Assembly: GCF_030042015.1 (NCBI RefSeq)
Contig: NZ_JASIAL010000436.1
Span: forward strand, 1-64,000
Direction of reading: 5' to 3'
DNA from: Trebonia sp030042015
Lineage (GTDB): Bacteria; Actinomycetota; Actinomycetes; Streptosporangiales; Streptosporangiaceae
Length of the DNA stretch: 64,000 bases
This document shows, piece by piece, positions 43,932 through 53,175 of the stretch (position 1 is the first letter of the stretch; each line of letters begins with the position of its first letter). Position numbers and translations under genes: made by a program. Under the pieces are notes generated by a model. That model ran no database searches, had not been told where the DNA came from, and worked only from the letters and a program-made list of their open reading frames with translations.

Positions 43932-44068
43932 TACGGAGAGTGAATGTTCCGGAAACGGTCTGCCCCGGGCGGTTCCGCCTGGCCTGGGCGGGATAGGCTC
44001 TTACCCGTGACGGCGCCAAAGCCACACGGGGGGTTTCAGCCGCAGCTACGCGTCAGCAGAAGGGATCC

Positions 44069-46213
44069 GTGACGGTGAGCAACCACACCCTTGACTGGTC
44101 ATCCACCGACGAACGCGCCGTCGATCTGGTCCGCGTCCTGGCGATGGACGCGGTGCAGCAGGCGGGTTCTGGCCACCCAGGCACCGCGATGAGCCTCGCC
44201 CCGGCCGCGTACCTGCTCTACCAGCGCCTGCTGCGGCACGACCCGGCCGATCCGAAGTGGCCCGGCCGGGACCGGTTCGTGCTGTCCTGCGGGCACTCGA
44301 GCCTCACCCTGTACATCCAGCTCTACCTGTCCGGCTACGGGGTCACGCTCGATGACATCAAGGGCTACCGCACGTGGGGCAGCATCACGCCTGGGCACCC
44401 GGAGCACGGGCTGACCCCGGGCGTGGAGACCACGACTGGACCGCTCGGCCAGGGCCTGTGCAACGCGGTGGGCATGGCGATGGCGGCGCGCCGCGAGCGC
44501 GGCCTGTTCGATCCCGACGCCGCGCCAGGCACCAGCCCGTTCGACCACTTCATCTACTGCTTCGCCTCCGACGGCGACATCGAGGAGGGCATCACCCACG
44601 AGGCGTGCTCGCTGGCCGGGCACCACCGCCTCGGCAACCTGATCCTCCTCTACGACGACAACCGGATCTCCATCGAGGACGACACGAACGTCGCCAAGTC
44701 CGAGGACGTCGGCGCCCGCTACGCCGCCTACGGCTGGCACGTGCAGCACATCGACTGGGTGACCGCGGCGGGCTACCGCGAGAACGTGCAGGCCCTGTAC
44801 GACGCGTTCGAGGCGGCCAGGGCGAACGCCGCGGCGCCGTCGATCATCGTGCTGCGCACGATCATCGGCTGGCCCGCGCCGACCAAGCAGAACACAGGGG
44901 CGGCGCACGGCGCCGCGCTCGGCGAGCCCGAGGTCGCCGCCACGAAGGAGATCCTGCACTTCGACCCGGCCGTGAAGTTCCCCGCCGAAGAGGAAGCCGT
45001 CAACCACGCCCGCGCGGTGGCCGAGCGCGGCAAGAGGCTGCACGCGGAGTGGGACGAGGCCTTCGGCGCCTGGGCGAAGGCCAACCCGGAGCGCAGGGCC
45101 CTGTTCGACCGGCTGGCCAGACGGGAGCTCCCCGCGGGCTGGGAGGCGGCGCTGCCTGTCTTCCCCGCCGACCCGAAGGGAACCGGGACCCGGCGCGCCT
45201 CGGGAAAGATCCTCACCGCGCTGGCGCCGGTGCTGCCGGAGCTGTGGGGCGGTTCGGCCGACCTGGCCGAGTCCAACCTCACGACGATGGAAGGCGAGCC
45301 CTCGTTCATCCCGGCCGACCACCAGACCGCGATGTGGCCAGGCGGCCCGTACGGGCGGACGATGCACTTCGGCATCCGCGAGCACGGCATGGGCGCGATC
45401 ATGAACGGCATCGTGCTGCACGGCGCCACCCGCCCGTACGGCGGCACGTTCCTGCAGTTCAGCGACTACATGCGGGGTGCCGTGCGGCTGGCCGCGCTGA
45501 TGGGGCAGCCGGTCACCTACGTGTGGACGCACGACTCGATCGGGCTGGGCGAGGACGGCCCGACGCACCAGCCGATCGAGCACCTGTGGTCGCTGCGCAA
45601 CATACCGGGCCTGGACATCGTCCGCCCGGCCGACGCCAACGAGACCACGATCGCGTGGCGCACCATCCTGCAGCACACCGACCGCCCCGCGGGCCTGTGC
45701 CTGACCAGGCAGAACGTGCCCACCTTCGACAGGACCACGTTCGCCTCCGCCGAGGGGACCGCCCGCGGCGCGTACGTCATGGCCGACGGCACCGACGTGA
45801 TCCTGATCGGCACGGGCAGTGAGGTGCAGATCGCGGTCGCCGCGCGGGACCTGCTGGCCAAAGAAGGTATCTCCGTGCGGGTTGTCTCGATGCCGTGCGT
45901 GGAATGGTTCAACCAGCAGGACCCTTCCTACCAGGAAGATGTACTCCCGGCGGCGATGCGGGCGCGGGTGTCGGTCGAGGCGGGCATCACCGGGCCGTGG
46001 CAGGCGTTCGTCGGGGACGCCGGCGAGTCCATCGGCGTCAACCACTACGGCGCGTCGGCCGCCGAGGCCATCCTCTACAAGGAGTACGGGATCACCGCGG
46101 AGGCGGTGGCCGCCGCCGCCAAGGCGAGTTTGGCGACGGCCCGCGCCGGCGCGGCGGCCGGCGCCGGCGCGAACACCACAGCCCAGGCAACAACGAAAGG
46201 AACGCGGCAATGA
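44069..46213 (+). CDS. tkt: Transketolase
   Basis: 714 residues from GTG 44069 (AGAAGGGATCC upstream). Thiamine-diphosphate enzyme of the non-oxidative pentose-phosphate branch. Seen: QQAGSGHPGTAMSLAPAAYL, cofactor motif FASDGDIEEGITHEACSL with DDNRISIEDDT, GIREHGMGAIMNGI (catalytic Glu) and HDSIGLGEDGPTHQPIEH. The length is standard. It is the first gene of tkt-tal-zwf-opcA-pgl and couples to tal by ATGA. Confidence 0.96.
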   Translation: MTVSNHTLDWSSTDERAVDLVRVLAMDAVQQAGSGHPGTAMSLAPAAYLLYQRLLRHDPADPKWPGRDRFVLSCGHSSLTLYIQLYLSGYGVTLDDIKGYRTWGSITPGHPEHGLTPGVETTTGPLGQGLCNAVGMAMAARRERGLFDPDAAPGTSPFDHFIYCFASDGDIEEGITHEACSLAGHHRLGNLILLYDDNRISIEDDTNVAKSEDVGARYAAYGWHVQHIDWVTAAGYRENVQALYDAFEAARANAAAPSIIVLRTIIGWPAPTKQNTGAAHGAALGEPEVAATKEILHFDPAVKFPAEEEAVNHARAVAERGKRLHAEWDEAFGAWAKANPERRALFDRLARRELPAGWEAALPVFPADPKGTGTRRASGKILTALAPVLPELWGGSADLAESNLTTMEGEPSFIPADHQTAMWPGGPYGRTMHFGIREHGMGAIMNGIVLHGATRPYGGTFLQFSDYMRGAVRLAALMGQPVTYVWTHDSIGLGEDGPTHQPIEHLWSLRNIPGLDIVRPADANETTIAWRTILQHTDRPAGLCLTRQNVPTFDRTTFASAEGTARGAYVMADGTDVILIGTGSEVQIAVAARDLLAKEGISVRVVSMPCVEWFNQQDPSYQEDVLPAAMRARVSVEAGITGPWQAFVGDAGESIGVNHYGASAAEAILYKEYGITAEAVAAAAKASLATARAGAAAGAGANTTAQATTKGTRQ

Positions 46214-47316
46214 ACGACGTGCTCGGGCAGCTTACCGGGGCCGGCGTGTCGGTCTGGCTGGACGACATCAGCCGCGACCGGCTGCGCACTGGCAACCTGG
46301 AGACCCTGGTCAGGGACTATCACGTCCGCGGGGTCACATCGAACCCGACGATCTTCGCCCACGCGCTGAGCAAGGGCAACGAATACGACGACCAGATCAA
46401 GGACCTGGCGGTGCGCGGCGTCACCGTGGAAGAAGCGTCGCGGATGATCACCAGCTACGACATCCGGTGGGCCTGCGACGTGCTCCGCCCGATCTACGAC
46501 GCCTCGGACGGCGTGGACGGCCGGGTGTCCCTCGAAGTCGACCCGCGGCTGGCGCGGGAGACCGCCAAGACGATCGCCGAGGCCAGGCAGCTGTGGTGGC
46601 TGGTCGACCGGCCGAACCTGTTCATCAAGATCCCCGCCACCGCCGAGGGGCTGCCCGCGATCACCGCGGCGCTCGCCGAGGGGATCAGCGTCAACGTCAC
46701 GCTGATCTTCTCGCTGGCGCGGTACAGCGAGGTCATGAACGCGTACCTGGCGGGCCTTGAGCAGGCAGCGGCGAACGGGCACGACATCGGCACGATCGGG
46801 TCGGTCGCGTCGTTCTTCGTCAGCCGCGTGGACACGGAGGTCGACAACCGGCTGGACAAGCTCGGCACGCCGGAGGCCCGCGCGCTGCGGGGCAAGGCCG
46901 CGCTGGCGAACGCGCGGCTGGCCTACGAGCTGTACGAGCAGAAGCTTGACACGCCGCGGTGGGCGGCGCTGCGGGCCAAGGGCGCCAAGGTGCAGCGCCC
47001 GCTGTGGGCCTCGACCTCCACGAAGGACCCGGCTTTCCCTGACACGATGTACGTGGTGGACCTGGTCGCGCCGGACACGGTGAACACGATGCCTGAGGCG
47101 ACGCTGCGCGCCACCGCCGACCATGGCGTGCTGCGCGGCGACACCGTGCACGGCACGTACGAGCAGTCGCGTCAGGTCTTCGCCAGCCTTGAGCACCTCG
47201 GGATCAGCTACGACGACGTGGTGCGGGTGCTCGAGGACGAGGGCGTGGAGAAGTTCGCCGCCTCGTGGAACGAGCTGCTCGAGACCATCAGGAATGAACT
47301 GAGCCTCAACGCGTAG
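46210..47316 (+). CDS. tal: Transaldolase
   Basis: 368 residues, the longer actinobacterial form. The Schiff-base Lys is in NLFIKIPATAEGL (about residue 142), with VSVWLDDISRDRL and GVTSNPTIFAHAL at the N-terminus and PLWASTSTKDP later. It transfers dihydroxyacetone units between sugar phosphates. ATG 46210 overlaps the tkt stop and has AAAGGA upstream. Confidence 0.95.
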   Translation: MNDVLGQLTGAGVSVWLDDISRDRLRTGNLETLVRDYHVRGVTSNPTIFAHALSKGNEYDDQIKDLAVRGVTVEEASRMITSYDIRWACDVLRPIYDASDGVDGRVSLEVDPRLARETAKTIAEARQLWWLVDRPNLFIKIPATAEGLPAITAALAEGISVNVTLIFSLARYSEVMNAYLAGLEQAAANGHDIGTIGSVASFFVSRVDTEVDNRLDKLGTPEARALRGKAALANARLAYELYEQKLDTPRWAALRAKGAKVQRPLWASTSTKDPAFPDTMYVVDLVAPDTVNTMPEATLRATADHGVLRGDTVHGTYEQSRQVFASLEHLGISYDDVVRVLEDEGVEKFAASWNELLETIRNELSLNA

Positions 47317-47358
47317 GCAGCGCGCCAGGGCAACGCCACAGGGAACTGGAGGTTCCGA

Positions 47359-48969
47359 ATGACCATGCCGAACGCCGGCGCCCGAGGTCCGGCGCCGGCG
47401 AATCCGGGCGTGATCGCGTCCGCCTGCGAGCCCGCCAACCCGCTGCGCGATCCGAGGGACCGCCGGATTCCGCGAGTGGCGGGGCCCTGCGTGCTGGTGA
47501 TGTTCGGCGTCACCGGCGACCTCGCGAGGAAGAAGCTGATGCCGGCCCTGTACGACCTGGCCAACCGCGGCCTGCTGCCGCCGGGCTTTTCTCTCGTTGG
47601 CTTCGCGAGGAGGAACTGGGAGCACGAGGACTTCGCTCAGGTCACGTACGAGGCGGTCAAGGAGCACGCGCGCACCCCGTTCCGGGAGACGGTGTGGCAG
47701 CAGATGTCGGAGGGCATCCGGTTCGTCCCCGGCGAGTTCGACGACGACGCGGCCTTCGAGACGCTGGCCGAGACGGTCCGCCAGCTGGACCGCGAGCGCG
47801 GCACCGGCGGGAACTACGCGTTCTACCTGTCGATCCCGCCGAAGTTCTTCCCTGTCGTGGTCGGGCAGCTCAAGATGTCCGGGCTGTCCGACCCCGGACC
47901 GCCCGACCCGGTCACCGGGCGGGCGCCGTGGCGCCGGGTGGTGATCGAGAAGCCGTTCGGCCACGACCTGGAAAGCGCCCGCGAGCTGAACCGCATCGTG
48001 GACACCGTGTTCCCCCCTGAGTCGGTGTTCCGCATCGACCACTACCTGGGCAAGGAGACGGTCCAGAACATCCTGGCGCTGCGCTTCGCCAACACCCTGT
48101 ACGAGCCGATCTGGAACCGCGGGTACGTGGACCACGTGCAGATCACGATGTCGGAGGACATCGGCATCGGGGGCCGGGCCGGGTATTACGACGGGATCGG
48201 GGCCGCGCGCGACGTCATCCAGAACCACCTGCTGCAACTGCTCGCGCTGACCGCGATGGAAGAGCCGGTGTCGTTCGACGCGGACTCGCTGCGGCAGGAG
48301 AAGGAGAAGGTGCTGTCCGCGGTCCGCCTTCCCGCCGACATCGCCGCGGGCAGCGCGCGCGGCCAGTACGCGGCCGGCTGGCAGGGCGGCCACCAGGTGA
48401 TCGGCTACCTGGAGGAGGACGGCATCCCGCCGGATTCGCGCACGGAGACCTACGCGGCCGTGCGCCTGGCCGTGGACACTCGGCGGTGGGCGGGCGTTCC
48501 GTTCTACCTGCGCACTGGCAAGCGGCTGACCCGCCGGATGACGGAGATCGCGCTGATCTTCCAGCGCGCGCCGCACCTGCCGTTCGCGGCCACCGACACC
48601 AAGGAGCTCGGCAAGAACGCCATGGTCATCCGCGTCCAGCCGGACGAGGGGATCACCCAGCGCTTCGGCTCCAAGGTGCCCGGCTCGGCCATGGAGGTAA
48701 GGGACGTGAACATGGACTTCGCCTACGGCGAGTCCTTCACCGAGTCCTCGCCCGAGGCGTATGAGCGGCTGATCCTCGACGTGCTCATCGGCGACCCGCC
48801 GCTGTTCCCCCGGCAGGAGGAGGTCGAGCTCTCCTGGCGCATCCTCGACCCCATCGAGCAGTTCTGGGCCGAGAACACCAAACCGGAACAGTACGTGGCG
48901 GGCTCCGCCGGGCCCGCGTCCGCCGACGCGATGATGGCGCGCGACGGCCGGGCCTGGCGCCGCCTGTAG
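47359..48969 (+). CDS. zwf: Glucose-6-phosphate 1-dehydrogenase
   Basis: 536 residues. Nucleotide-binding VMFGVTGDLARKKLMPALYDL and active-site RIDHYLGKETVQN (catalytic His-Tyr region) are clear; EKPFGHDLESA is also conserved. It oxidises glucose-6-phosphate, making NADPH or NADH. ATG 47359 follows TGGAGGTTCCGA. OpcA, encoded next, assembles or activates this enzyme. Confidence 0.96.
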   Translation: MTMPNAGARGPAPANPGVIASACEPANPLRDPRDRRIPRVAGPCVLVMFGVTGDLARKKLMPALYDLANRGLLPPGFSLVGFARRNWEHEDFAQVTYEAVKEHARTPFRETVWQQMSEGIRFVPGEFDDDAAFETLAETVRQLDRERGTGGNYAFYLSIPPKFFPVVVGQLKMSGLSDPGPPDPVTGRAPWRRVVIEKPFGHDLESARELNRIVDTVFPPESVFRIDHYLGKETVQNILALRFANTLYEPIWNRGYVDHVQITMSEDIGIGGRAGYYDGIGAARDVIQNHLLQLLALTAMEEPVSFDADSLRQEKEKVLSAVRLPADIAAGSARGQYAAGWQGGHQVIGYLEEDGIPPDSRTETYAAVRLAVDTRRWAGVPFYLRTGKRLTRRMTEIALIFQRAPHLPFAATDTKELGKNAMVIRVQPDEGITQRFGSKVPGSAMEVRDVNMDFAYGESFTESSPEAYERLILDVLIGDPPLFPRQEEVELSWRILDPIEQFWAENTKPEQYVAGSAGPASADAMMARDGRAWRRL

Positions 48970-48987
48970 ACCGGAGGCACGCTTGTC

Positions 48988-49914
48988 ATGACTATCGACT
49001 TGACTGACACCACCACCGAAGCCATCGACCGCGCCCTGACCGAGGCGCGCCGCCGGCTCGGCGGCATGACGGTGGGCATGGTGCTCACCCTTATCCTGGT
49101 GACCGACGAGGAGGGTCAGTACGACGCGATCCGCGCGGCCAACCAGGCCGCCAGGGAACACCCGATGCGGGTCCTCGCCGTGATCACCCGCAAGCCCAAG
49201 GCGGACTCCCGGCTTGACGCGGAGATCCGGGTCGGTGAGTCGAGCCCTGGTGAGACCGTCGTGCTGCGGATGTACGGCCCGCTCGGGCAGCACGCGGACT
49301 CGGTGGTAGCGCCCCTGCTCGTCCCTGACGTGCCCGTTGTCACCTGGTGGCCGGAGAACGCTCCCGCCGTGCCCGCGGCCCATCCGCTCGGTGCGCTCGC
49401 CCAGCGCCGGGTGACCGACTCGGCGGCGGCCGAAGATCCGGAACAGGTGCTGGCCGCCCTGGCCAGGGCCTACCGTCCCGGCGACACCGACTTCGGCTGG
49501 ACCCGCGCCACGCCATGGCGGTCGCTGCTCGCGGCCACGCTCGACCAGGAGCACCCCACGCTGGAAACCGGCGAGGTGCAGGCGGAGCAGGACAACCCGA
49601 CGGCGGACCTGATCACCGCCTGGCTGGGCCTGCGGCTGGAGATCCCGGTACGGCGCACCGTCTCGGCCGGCCCGGGCATCACCGGGGTGGCGTTCGCGAC
49701 CTCCGCCGGCGACATCCGGGTGAGCAGGACGGACGGCCGCACTGCCACCCTGTCCTGGCCCGGGCGGCCGGACCGGATGGTCGCGCTGCATCGCAGGGAG
49801 ACCGCCGAACTGCTCGCCGAGGAGCTGCGCAGGCTCGACCCCGACGACGTGTACGCCGAGACGCTCGCCCGGCTCAAGCCGGCGGGCGCCGACCTGGTGG
49901 AGGCCGGCCCGTGA
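48988..49914 (+). CDS. opcA: Glucose-6-phosphate dehydrogenase assembly protein OpcA
   Basis: 308 residues, typical OpcA length. Family stretches: GMVLTLILVTDEE, EHPMRVLAVI, PLLVPDVPVVTWWPENAP and FGWTRATPWRSLLAATLDQ. In cyanobacteria and actinobacteria OpcA allosterically activates or assembles Zwf. Starts 18 bp after zwf. Couples to pgl by a GTGA overlap. Confidence 0.95.
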   Translation: MTIDLTDTTTEAIDRALTEARRRLGGMTVGMVLTLILVTDEEGQYDAIRAANQAAREHPMRVLAVITRKPKADSRLDAEIRVGESSPGETVVLRMYGPLGQHADSVVAPLLVPDVPVVTWWPENAPAVPAAHPLGALAQRRVTDSAAAEDPEQVLAALARAYRPGDTDFGWTRATPWRSLLAATLDQEHPTLETGEVQAEQDNPTADLITAWLGLRLEIPVRRTVSAGPGITGVAFATSAGDIRVSRTDGRTATLSWPGRPDRMVALHRRETAELLAEELRRLDPDDVYAETLARLKPAGADLVEAGP

Positions 49915-50693
49915 GCGCGCCGCCGGAGATCCTGGTCCACGCGGACGAGCCGCTGCTGGCCAGGGCGGTCGCCGCACGGCTGGTCACCAGGCTGGTCGAC
50001 GCGGTGTCCGCCGCGGGGCACGCGCACCTCGTGCTCACCGGTGGCGGCATCGGCACCGCAGTGCTCGCCGAGCTTGGCGCCGCCCCGGCCAGGGACGCGG
50101 TGGACTGGCAGCGGGTCGACTTCTGGTGGGGTGACGAGCGGTTCGCCCCCACGGGGGACCCGGACAGGAACGAGACCGGGGCGCGGTCGGCGCTGCTTGA
50201 CGGGATCAACGCCGACCCGGCGCGGGTGCACCCGATGCCTGGCCCGGACGGCCCTGACGGCGACGACCCGGAGGCGGCCGCCGCGCGCTACGCGGCCGAA
50301 CTGGCCGCCGCCACCCGGCCGGAAGACCATGGCCCGGTCCCTGCCTTCGACGTGCTGATGCTCGGCATCGGCCCGGAGGGGCACGTGGCCTCGCTGTTCC
50401 CTGAGATGCCCGCCGTCTACGACAGCCGGCCGGTCGTGGCGGTGCGCGGCTCGCCCAAGCCGCCGCCGATCCGCATCTCGCTGACGTTCCCGTCGATCCA
50501 GGCCGCCCGCGAGGTCTGGATCCTGGCCTCAGGCGCGGAGAAGGCGGGCGCTATCGCGCTCGCGCTGTCCGACGCGGGCCCCGTGCAGGTTCCCGCCGCC
50601 GGCGCCAGGGGGCGCAACAGGACGCTGTTCCTGGTGGACGAGGCGGCGGCCGGCAAGCTCCCGCCCGACATCGGCAGGCCCGCAGCCCACTGA
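49911..50693 (+). CDS. pgl: 6-Phosphogluconolactonase
   Basis: 260 residues from GTG 49911. Motifs HLVLTGGGIGTAVLAEL, FWWGDERFAPTGDPDRNE and LGIGPEGHVASLFPE define the lactonase (NagB-like fold). It hydrolyses the Zwf product. Last gene of the operon; its 3' end converges on the DUF3040 gene with a 9-bp gap. Confidence 0.94.
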   Translation: MSAPPEILVHADEPLLARAVAARLVTRLVDAVSAAGHAHLVLTGGGIGTAVLAELGAAPARDAVDWQRVDFWWGDERFAPTGDPDRNETGARSALLDGINADPARVHPMPGPDGPDGDDPEAAAARYAAELAAATRPEDHGPVPAFDVLMLGIGPEGHVASLFPEMPAVYDSRPVVAVRGSPKPPPIRISLTFPSIQAAREVWILASGAEKAGAIALALSDAGPVQVPAAGARGRNRTLFLVDEAAAGKLPPDIGRPAAH

Positions 50694-50702
50694 CCCGCGC
50701 GA

Positions 50703-51044
50703 CTACTGAGCGGGCGGGCCGGCGGCACGCGCGTCGCAGATCGCCGACCATGACCGCCCGCAGCCGCCGGAAGCGCTGGTCCCGTGACTGACATGGCTCA
50801 GGATCAGGGCGAGCGCGATCATCGCCAAGGTCGTCGCGGTCCATACGGACACGAAAGCCCGCGCGAGCACGGGCCGGGATAGCTGTCTGCGCAGGTGCCG
50901 CAGCGGTCGCCTGCGCGGCATGTCCTCGCCCAGGGCCAGCCGGTTGAACATGGACAGCAGCGACACCAGCGTCGGCGCGGTTCGGTGGAGTTCGTCGGCG
51001 ACGCGGCTCAGGATCCGCCGCTCTCGTTCGCTCAGGCTCAGCAC
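50703..51044 (-). CDS. DUF3040-like small membrane protein
   Basis: 113 residues from GTG 51044, behind an excellent AAGGAGG that overlaps the stop of the upstream gene. LSLSERERRILSRVADEL resembles the DUF3040 N-terminus; one clear helix (SVWTATTLAMIALALILSHV) follows a basic stretch. DUF3040 proteins normally have two helices and unknown function. Three Cys/Trp-containing residues near the C-terminus (GGCGRSWSAICD) are unusual. Confidence 0.6.
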   Translation of the reverse strand: MLSLSERERRILSRVADELHRTAPTLVSLLSMFNRLALGEDMPRRRPLRHLRRQLSRPVLARAFVSVWTATTLAMIALALILSHVSHGTSASGGCGRSWSAICDARAAGPPAQ

Positions 51045-51051
51045 TGCCTCC

Positions 51052-52614
51052 TTAACTGGGCGTGGACTTCCCGAGCATTCCGTGCTCCCGGAGCCAGGTG
51101 ATCAGGTTCCCGCGGCCCGCGAACGCCAGGCCGGCGGCAAGGCATACTGCGGGCACCGCGGACAGGACGTAGCGGTAGCTGAAGCCCGCGGTCATCGGCG
51201 GCAGCACGATCAGCGCCACTCCGATCAGCCAGGGTAGCAGGGCGAGCCCCCCCCAGCCGGTACCGGGTATGCGGGTCTTGCGGCGCACGCCAAGCGCGAC
51301 GCCGACCGCGCCAGCCAGCACGAACAGGAACAGGAACGGGCCGCGCAGGTAGACGACGCCCTGGTACGCCCACAGGAACCTGGCCCACGGCTGGACCACG
51401 GACGGCCGCCCGTAGTTCGCGCCGCCGTAGTCCTTAGCCGCCCTGCTGTTAGTGGCGTCGGCGGTCACCCAGCCGGGCACTGCCGCGACCGTGGGCTCGA
51501 ACCGGAACAGCGAGCCGGAGCCTGTCACGTTGCCGATCGAGTTGTTCACGTTCTCCCGCGTCCACCCGAACGTAGTCAGCGTGTCCTTGGCCACCACCCG
51601 GGCGTAGTCGAGCGGCTGGGCGAGGATCGCGCGCTCGGCGAACTTCATCGTCAGCGACTCGATCTGCGGGGTGAACCGGTAGGAGTTGTCTGTCCCGGTC
51701 AGTTTCGCCAGGGGCGTTAGCTGGCCGTTCCCGTCGTAGTTCGCCCACAGGTACTCCTGGGAGTTGGGCCGCTCCGACAGCGGCGCGCTGTCACACAGCA
51801 CCCGCAGGTCCGCCGGCGGGTTCATCTTCGAGCATTCGGCGAAGCTCTGCACCCGGCTGTACAGGTACGTTCCGCTTGACTCGTTGAGCGCGTATTGCCC
51901 GTAGTGGGCATGGAACCACACCATGTAGCCGGCGATCGGCACCAGTCCGGCCACCGTGGTCGCGACGATGCGGCGCCAGCCCATGCGCCGCAACAGCACG
52001 CCGATGACCACGACGACCAGCAGTATCTCCCCGACGTCCCGCACGGTGGCCGCGTAACCGATCGCCACGCCAGCGACCATCGCGGCGAGCAGCGGCGGCC
52101 TGTCCCACCAGCACAGCAGGATCAGCACCCCGGTGACGAGCGCGCAGAACAGCGTGTCCGAGGCGACCATGTGCTCGACCTGCAGCTCGAACACGTCGAA
52201 GAGCACGGGCAGCGCGGGGATCGTCGCGCCCCACCACGGCAGCCCGCGGCGGCGCAGCACCGCGTAGATGCCCGCGCCGATCGCCAGTCCCATGAGCGCT
52301 TGCAGCCCGGTGACCACGTTGAGGTTGTGGAAGGGCAGCAACAGGTACAGGAACAGCGGGTACCCGCTTGAGCGGACGACGTCCGGCGACCTGGTGACCG
52401 CGTCGGTCATGTAGTTGTACGAGTCGTTGAAGAACATGGCCGGCGGGTAGCCGAGCATGACGACCACGCGCAGGGCGGTCGCGACGGCCAGCACGGCCAC
52501 GAACGGGCGGTGCGATCCGATCAGCCGGCGCAGCCGGGCGGCGGCCGAGGCAGCCGGGCTCGAGGCATCGCTGTCATCGGTCACCGGATCGGCGACGCGG
52601 TCGTTTACGGGCAT
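51052..52614 (-). CDS. Polytopic membrane glycosyltransferase-like protein
   Basis: 520 residues from ATG 52614 with about ten helices. An acidic residue pair after helix 1 (MFFNDSYNYMTDAV) sits where GT-C enzymes hold their catalytic Asp, then SSGYPLFLYLLLPF. A large external domain (about residues 270-420) precedes the last helices. The likely role is transfer from a polyprenyl-phosphate sugar at the outer face (GT39/GT83-like), but no specific family was fixed. The DUF3040 gene is coupled downstream. Confidence 0.7.
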   Translation of the reverse strand: MPVNDRVADPVTDDSDASSPAASAAARLRRLIGSHRPFVAVLAVATALRVVVMLGYPPAMFFNDSYNYMTDAVTRSPDVVRSSGYPLFLYLLLPFHNLNVVTGLQALMGLAIGAGIYAVLRRRGLPWWGATIPALPVLFDVFELQVEHMVASDTLFCALVTGVLILLCWWDRPPLLAAMVAGVAIGYAATVRDVGEILLVVVVIGVLLRRMGWRRIVATTVAGLVPIAGYMVWFHAHYGQYALNESSGTYLYSRVQSFAECSKMNPPADLRVLCDSAPLSERPNSQEYLWANYDGNGQLTPLAKLTGTDNSYRFTPQIESLTMKFAERAILAQPLDYARVVAKDTLTTFGWTRENVNNSIGNVTGSGSLFRFEPTVAAVPGWVTADATNSRAAKDYGGANYGRPSVVQPWARFLWAYQGVVYLRGPFLFLFVLAGAVGVALGVRRKTRIPGTGWGGLALLPWLIGVALIVLPPMTAGFSYRYVLSAVPAVCLAAGLAFAGRGNLITWLREHGMLGKSTPS

Positions 52615-52676
52615 CGCACCAGACTTTACAAGAACTGGGGGCCTGCGGTGGCCGCGGTTCGCTGTCCCGGCGCGGT

Positions 52677-53105
52677 TTAACGCCGCCTGGCGAGCGAAAT
52701 GAACACGAGCGCCACGATCACCGCCACGGTCGGGGCGATGATCGCGTGCGCAGACTGGCTCGCCAGCGCGAGCACGATCCACAGGGCCACCAGCGGGAAG
52801 AAGGCCACCGGCCGGCGCCTGCGCCGCGACGACGGCGGCAGGACGCCGTTGGCGCGCGGCGGATGCGCCGGAAGGGTCGGCGGGGGCAGCGGCCGGCCGG
52901 GGACGTCGGAGCCGAGAACGGGCTGCACGGGAAGGTCGTCGGTAAGCTTGCGCAAGTCGCCCCACGTCTTGCTCGCGTAGGCGGCGGTCATCCGCTCGTC
53001 GAACTCCTCCATGGTCAGCCTGCCCGCCGTATAGGCGTCCCTGAGCGTGGTTACCACGACTTCGCGGTCCTGGTCTGACGCGCGGATCATGTGATCGCTA
53101 GCCAT
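52677..53105 (-). CDS. DUF1707-domain membrane protein
   Basis: 142 residues. The DUF1707 domain is IRASDQDREVVVTTLRDAYTAGRLTMEEFDERM (abbreviated, about residues 7-40) followed by AAYASKTWGDLRKLTDDLP. A Pro-rich linker leads to a basic RRRRRPV and two hydrophobic segments (FFPLVALWIVLALAS, IIAPTVAVIVALVFI). Common in actinomycetes; function unknown. Divergent from the RCK-pore-RCK gene. Confidence 0.85.
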   Translation of the reverse strand: MASDHMIRASDQDREVVVTTLRDAYTAGRLTMEEFDERMTAAYASKTWGDLRKLTDDLPVQPVLGSDVPGRPLPPPTLPAHPPRANGVLPPSSRRRRRPVAFFPLVALWIVLALASQSAHAIIAPTVAVIVALVFISLARRR

Positions 53106-53175
53106 CGGCAGACCTTCCTACGGCTTCGAGCAGGCCTTCTTAATATTACCGGTCCGGTTTCATTATGATCTGCCC

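Noticed and set aside
46075..49977. 1300-codon open frame on the minus strand
   Set aside because: It is antisense to tal, zwf and opcA, whose motifs are unmistakable; long antisense frames are normal at this GC content.
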